This document shows, one piece after another, positions 60,536 through 64,000 of a stretch of 64,000 nucleotides of DNA. Made by a program: the position numbers and the translations under genes. The DNA is from Dechloromonas sp. H13 (GTDB taxonomy: Bacteria > Pseudomonadota > Gammaproteobacteria > Burkholderiales > Rhodocyclaceae), in contig NZ_SSXX01000002.1 of assembly GCF_009469615.1 (NCBI RefSeq), positions 207,501 through 271,500 on the forward strand, read 5' to 3'. How positions within the stretch are numbered: the first letter of the stretch is position 1; the number at the start of each line of letters is the position of its first letter. The notes under the pieces are model-generated. The model searched no databases. It had not been told where the DNA came from and saw only the letters and a program-made list of their open reading frames with translations.

Positions 60536-61690
60536 ATGCAAACCCCGATCCGCATCGACTCCCGCTTCCCGCACATGGGGACCACCATCTTCACCGTGAT
60601 GTCGCGGCTGGCGGCCGAGTGCGGGGCGATCAACCTGTCGCAGGGCTTCCCCGATTTTCAGGCCGAGCCGGCGCTGTTCGACGCGGTGCATCGCCACATG
60701 CTGGCCGGGCGCAACCAGTATGCGCCGATGGCCGGCATGCCGGAGTTGCGCCAGGCGATTGTGGACAAGGTGGCGGCGCTTTACGGCGCGCGCTTCGACG
60801 TCGAGTCCGAAGTGACGGTCACCGCCGGGGCGACGCAGGCGATCTTCACGGCGATCGCCGCCTTCGTCCGGCCGGGTGACGAGGTGATCGTCTTCGAGCC
60901 GGTGTACGACTCCTACGTGCCGGCGATCGAGACGGTCGGTGGCACGGCGGTTTATGCGCAACTCAAATTCCCCGACTACGCGCCGGACTGGGAGCAGGTG
61001 CGCCGGCTGGTGACGCCGCGGACGCGCATGATCATCGTCAATTCGCCGCACAATCCGACCGGCAGCCTGGTGACCGCGGTCGACCGCGAAAAACTGGCGG
61101 AATTGGTGCGCGGCACCGACATCGTCGTGCTCTCCGACGAGGTCTACGAGCACATCCTGTTCGACGGCGAGCGCCACGCCAGCCTGTGCGGCCACCCGGA
61201 ACTGGCGGCGCGCAGCATCGTCGTCTCCAGCTTCGGCAAGACCTACCACATCACCGGCTGGAAGATCGGCTACGTCGTCGGCCCGGCGGCGCTCATGGCC
61301 GAGTTCCGCAAGGTGCACCAGTTCAACGTGTTCACCGTCCACACGCCGTCGCAGCTGGCGCTCGCCGACTACATGCAGGACGCCTCCCGCCACCTAGGGC
61401 TGGCAGCCTTCTATCAGGAGAAGCGCGACTTTTTCCGCGACCTGCTGGCGGCGACCCCGTTCGAGTTGTTGCCCTGCCGCGGCACCTATTTCCAGCTGGC
61501 GAGCTACAAGGCGGTCTCCGACCTGCCCGACCGCACCTTCGCCGAGTGGATGACGCGCGAGGTCGGCGTCGCGGTGATCCCGGTGTCGGTGTTCCACGCC
61601 GACGGGCACGACGACAGGGTGGTGCGCTTCTGCTTCGCCAAGCAGGAGGAAACCCTGCGCGCCGCCGGCGAGCGGCTGCGGCGCTTATGA
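60536..61690 (+). CDS. Methionine aminotransferase (YbdL-like)
   Basis: 384-residue PLP enzyme that transaminates 2-keto-4-methylthiobutyrate to methionine in relatives. Substrate region NLSQGFPDF at 33-41, SPHNPTGS, and the PLP lysine Lys235 in [13 protein letters not shown]. Divergent from the AbrB-Doc-mtnA operon; since both MtnA and this enzyme belong to methylthio salvage, the neighbourhood makes sense. The start at 60536 immediately follows a copy of the dispersed motif. Confidence 0.9.
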   Translation: MQTPIRIDSRFPHMGTTIFTVMSRLAAECGAINLSQGFPDFQAEPALFDAVHRHMLAGRNQYAPMAGMPELRQAIVDKVAALYGARFDVESEVTVTAGATQAIFTAIAAFVRPGDEVIVFEPVYDSYVPAIETVGGTAVYAQLKFPDYAPDWEQVRRLVTPRTRMIIVNSPHNPTGSLVTAVDREKLAELVRGTDIVVLSDEVYEHILFDGERHASLCGHPELAARSIVVSSFGKTYHITGWKIGYVVGPAALMAEFRKVHQFNVFTVHTPSQLALADYMQDASRHLGLAAFYQEKRDFFRDLLAATPFELLPCRGTYFQLASYKAVSDLPDRTFAEWMTREVGVAVIPVSVFHADGHDDRVVRFCFAKQEETLRAAGERLRRL

Positions 61691-61763
61691 TGCCGGCTTG
61701 ACGCGGGGCGGGCGGAACCCAATAATCGACGGACCAGAATATCCCGAGAGAAAGGAAGGCAGC

Positions 61764-62189
61764 ATGGGCATGCTTCAGGAATTCCGCGAATTCGCGGTCA
61801 AGGGCAACGCGATGGACCTCGCGGTGGGCGTCATCATCGGCGGTGCCTTCGGCAAGATCGTCGAGTCGGTCGTCGGCGATCTGATCATGCCGCTGGTGTC
61901 GCGCGTCACCGGCCGCCTGGATTTTTCCAACCTCTACGTCCTGCTCGGCGACAATCCGAAGAACCTGACCGCGCTGGCCGACATCAAGGCGGCCGGCATC
62001 CCGGTCTTCGCCTACGGCAATTTCCTGACCATCGCCGTCAATTTCGCCATCCTCGCCTTTGTCATCTTCATCATGGTCAAGCAGATCAACCGCCTGCGCG
62101 CCAGCGAGCCGGCGCCCGAGCCGGAAGCGCCGGCGACGCCGGAAGATGTCCTGCTGCTGCGCGAGATTCGCGATTCGCTGAAGAAGTAG
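61764..62189 (+). CDS. mscL: Large-conductance mechanosensitive channel
   Basis: 141 residues with two helices and a charged C-terminal helix bundle. Signature [27 protein letters not shown] at 7-33, pore-lining with the small residue pattern, and KEIRDSL-like end ([12 protein letters not shown]). Releases solutes on osmotic downshock. The ATG follows AAAGGAAGGC. A strong bidirectional terminator follows. Confidence 0.96.
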   Translation: MGMLQEFREFAVKGNAMDLAVGVIIGGAFGKIVESVVGDLIMPLVSRVTGRLDFSNLYVLLGDNPKNLTALADIKAAGIPVFAYGNFLTIAVNFAILAFVIFIMVKQINRLRASEPAPEPEAPATPEDVLLLREIRDSLKK

Positions 62190-62203
62190 GGAGTCTGGCC
62201 CAG

Positions 62204-62240
62204 GCAACAAAAAAGCCGCTCGCAGCGGCTTTTTTGTTGC
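62204..62240. terminator. Bidirectional terminator between mscL and glnE
   Basis: GCAACAAAAAAGCCGCT pairs with AGCGGCTTTTTTGTTGC around loop CGC. A-run and T-run flank the GC stem on both sides, so it serves both strands. Confidence 0.92.
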
Positions 62241-62253
62241 CCGACCGGTTCCG

Positions 62254-64000
62254 TCACTCCCCGAAAACCGTCCGCCACAGCGTGTTGACCGCAACGATGT
62301 GCCGTTCGATGCTTTCCCGGTCGATCAGTGCCTTGGGCGCGGCGCTCAGGCGCTTGGCGTGCTGCCGGCGGCGGTATTCGCGGTAGGCGTCGCCGGCGGC
62401 TTCTGCCTGGTCGGCGGGAATCAGCCCGAGTTCGGCCGCCATGCGCAGCAGGGCGATGTTGCCGAGGTTGCCGGTCAGGCTGCGGTGCTGGCTGGCGTAA
62501 CCGAGCACCAGGTACTGAACGATGAACTCGACGTCGATGATGCCGCCGGCGTCGTGCTTGAGGTTGAAGCCGGTTTCGCTCTTCGAGGCGTGGGCATCGT
62601 ACATCTTGCGGCGCATGGCGACGACTTCCTCGTGCAACTTCGCCAGGTCGCGCGGCAGGCAGAGAATCTCGCAGCGGATTTCCTCGAAGCGCGCGCCGAC
62701 CGCCGGGTCGCCGGCGCAGAAGCGGGCGCGGGTCAGCGCCTGGTGTTCCCAGACCCAGGCGTTCTTCAGCTGGTAGTCGCGGAAGGCGTCGACCGACACG
62801 GCAAGCAGGCCGGAATCGCCGTTCGGGCGCAGGCGCAGGTCGGTCTCGAACAGCATGCCGGCCGGCGTCTGGCTCGCCAGCCAGGTGCTCAGGCGCTGGC
62901 CGAGGCGGGTGTAGTTTTCCGCCGCCTCCTGGTCATCGTCATCGTAGAGATAAACGAGGTCGAGGTCGGAGACGTAGCCGAGTTCCTTGCCGCCCATCTT
63001 GCCGTAGCCGATGACGGCGAATTTCGGCGTCTCGCAGTGGCGCTTCTTGATCGTCCGCCAGCACAGCGGCAGGGTCTCCTGGACGATGGTGTCGGCCAGT
63101 TCGGTCAGGTGGTCCGAAAGGCGCTCGATGGTCTGCAGGCCGGCGAGGTCCTGCGCCAGCAGGCGGAAGATCTGCGCGTGGTGCATTTCGCGCAGGATGT
63201 CCATCTCGCGCTCGGTGTCGCCGGCGTGGTCGGCCAGGTTGCGCCTGAGGTTTTCGCGGAAGCCGGCCCAGTCGGTGGCGATGTCGTAGAGGCGCGGGTC
63301 GAGCAGCTCGTCGAGCAGCAGCGGATGGCGGCCGAGATAGTCGGTCGCCCACGACGAGGCGCAGACCATGTCGGCGACGCGTTTTAGCGCCATCGGGTAT
63401 TGCTGGAGCAGCGCCAGGTAGGCGCCGCGGCGGGCGATGCTCTCGACGAAATGGAGGCCGCGAGCAAGCGTGGTGTCAGGGTCGCCGGTGGCGCCGGCGG
63501 CCTCGATCAGGCGCGGGCCGATGGCGTCGAGGCGCGCGCGGTTGGTGGTCGGCAGCTGCAGGTAGCGGCTGGAGGCGCGCAGTTCGGCGAGGCGCCGGAT
63601 GGCCTCAGTCGGCTGGCGGAAGCCGAGGTTGCCGAAGGCCTCGACCGCCGTTTCGTCGTCGAGCTGCCCCATCCAGAGGCCGGTGAGCGGGTGTTCGCCG
63701 GCCTCCGGGTCGGAAAAGATCTGCTCGAAATGGCGGCTCACCTTGTCGCGGTGGGCGTTGAGCGCGGCGAGCATGGCCGGCCAGTCGGCGAATTCCATGC
63801 TGTGCGCGACGCTGGCCTGGTCGGCCGGGTTTTCCGGCAGCATGTGCGTCTGCTTGTCCTCGACATACTGCAGGCGGTGTTCGAGGCGGCGCAGGAAGAT
63901 GTAGGCCGCGCGCAGTTCGCTCTCGGTCTCGGCCGGCAGCAGCTGGCGGCTGACCAGCTGCCTGAGGACGGCCAGCGTCGGGCGGATCTGCAGCCCGGGG
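62254..64000 (-). CDS. glnE: Glutamine synthetase adenylyltransferase/adenylyl-removing enzyme GlnE (partial)
   Basis: The C-terminal part of GlnE; the frame remains open to the right edge, so the N-terminal domain lies outside. The visible nucleotidyltransferase domain has MGGKELGYVSDLDLVYLYDDD (around 62940-63005), the catalytic GG...SDLDL signature, followed by the helical domain ending TLWRTVFGE. Regulates glutamine synthetase by adenylylation under control of PII proteins. An internal ATG at 63843 is not the start. Confidence 0.95.
   Translation of the reverse strand, partial: PGLQIRPTLAVLRQLVSRQLLPAETESELRAAYIFLRRLEHRLQYVEDKQTHMLPENPADQASVAHSMEFADWPAMLAALNAHRDKVSRHFEQIFSDPEAGEHPLTGLWMGQLDDETAVEAFGNLGFRQPTEAIRRLAELRASSRYLQLPTTNRARLDAIGPRLIEAAGATGDPDTTLARGLHFVESIARRGAYLALLQQYPMALKRVADMVCASSWATDYLGRHPLLLDELLDPRLYDIATDWAGFRENLRRNLADHAGDTEREMDILREMHHAQIFRLLAQDLAGLQTIERLSDHLTELADTIVQETLPLCWRTIKKRHCETPKFAVIGYGKMGGKELGYVSDLDLVYLYDDDDQEAAENYTRLGQRLSTWLASQTPAGMLFETDLRLRPNGDSGLLAVSVDAFRDYQLKNAWVWEHQALTRARFCAGDPAVGARFEEIRCEILCLPRDLAKLHEEVVAMRRKMYDAHASKSETGFNLKHDAGGIIDVEFIVQYLVLGYASQHRSLTGNLGNIALLRMAAELGLIPADQAEAAGDAYREYRRRQHAKRLSAAPKALIDRESIERHIVAVNTLWRTVFGE

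Overview
The window is GC-rich, densely coded chromosomal DNA from a Gram-negative bacterium. Several features point to a betaproteobacterium, most likely of the order Rhodocyclales (inference; no search was possible): a PilS/PilR pair preceded by a PP0621-type small protein and followed by ampD, ispB followed at once by tRNA-Pro, a GTP-dependent PEP carboxykinase opposite a long malic enzyme, a FinR-type LysR gene opposite ferredoxin-NADP reductase, and glnE. Gene ends frequently overlap by 1 to 4 bases. I see no rRNA, CRISPR array, insertion sequence or prophage.

Layout. 1-5.6 kb: msrA, hydrolases, tcdA-corA, ispB, tRNA-Pro(CGG). 5.8-10.7 kb: PP0621-pilS-pilR-ampD and an aminotransferase. 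10.8-17.2 kb: divergent pckG and maeB, PBP7 endopeptidase, IclR regulator. 17.2-21.9 kb: a lactate-utilisation operon (lutA, lutB, a half-length aldehyde dehydrogenase, a D-2-hydroxyacid dehydrogenase, lutC, an S4 protein). 21.9-27.6 kb: acyltransferase, DUF47-Pit phosphate uptake, TDT transporter, hydrolase, PilZ, TonB-like protein. 27.6-31.1 kb: arsenic operon (arsR, arsC, acr3, ECF sigma factor) and a CDF metal exporter. 31.1-36.7 kb: thioesterase, YnfA, permease plus mini-thioredoxin, a PliG-like lysozyme inhibitor, two tandem beta-hydroxyacid dehydrogenases. 36.9-40.0 kb: NAD salvage (pncA-pncB) facing two phosphoribosyltransferases. 40.2-47.7 kb: RND permease, sulfide:quinone reductase-like flavoprotein and adaptor behind a FinR-like regulator, with fpr opposite. 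47.8-49.7 kb: secreted zinc protease and two tandem paralogous small exported proteins. 49.8-58.0 kb: an ion-transport block (MFS, Kef-type, NhaD, K+ channel, DUF3124, two PII-like proteins, DUF1538). 58.1-64 kb: 5-methylthioribose-type salvage genes (aldolase, mtnA) directly behind an AbrB-Doc toxin-antitoxin pair, methionine aminotransferase, mscL, and the C-terminal part of glnE.

Most interesting: (1) a dispersed DNA word, GTYGACCGCARC, found 18 times on both strands, in several reading frames and between genes, often with a T-rich tract upstream; (2) a DUF1538 membrane protein with two PII-like proteins in one coupled operon; (3) an AbrB-Doc pair that runs into mtnA with a 3-nt gap; (4) a sulfide:quinone reductase-like gene inside an RND efflux operon; (5) a catalytic-domain-less aldehyde dehydrogenase inside a lut operon; (6) tandem small exported proteins sharing a conserved motif and a conserved leader.
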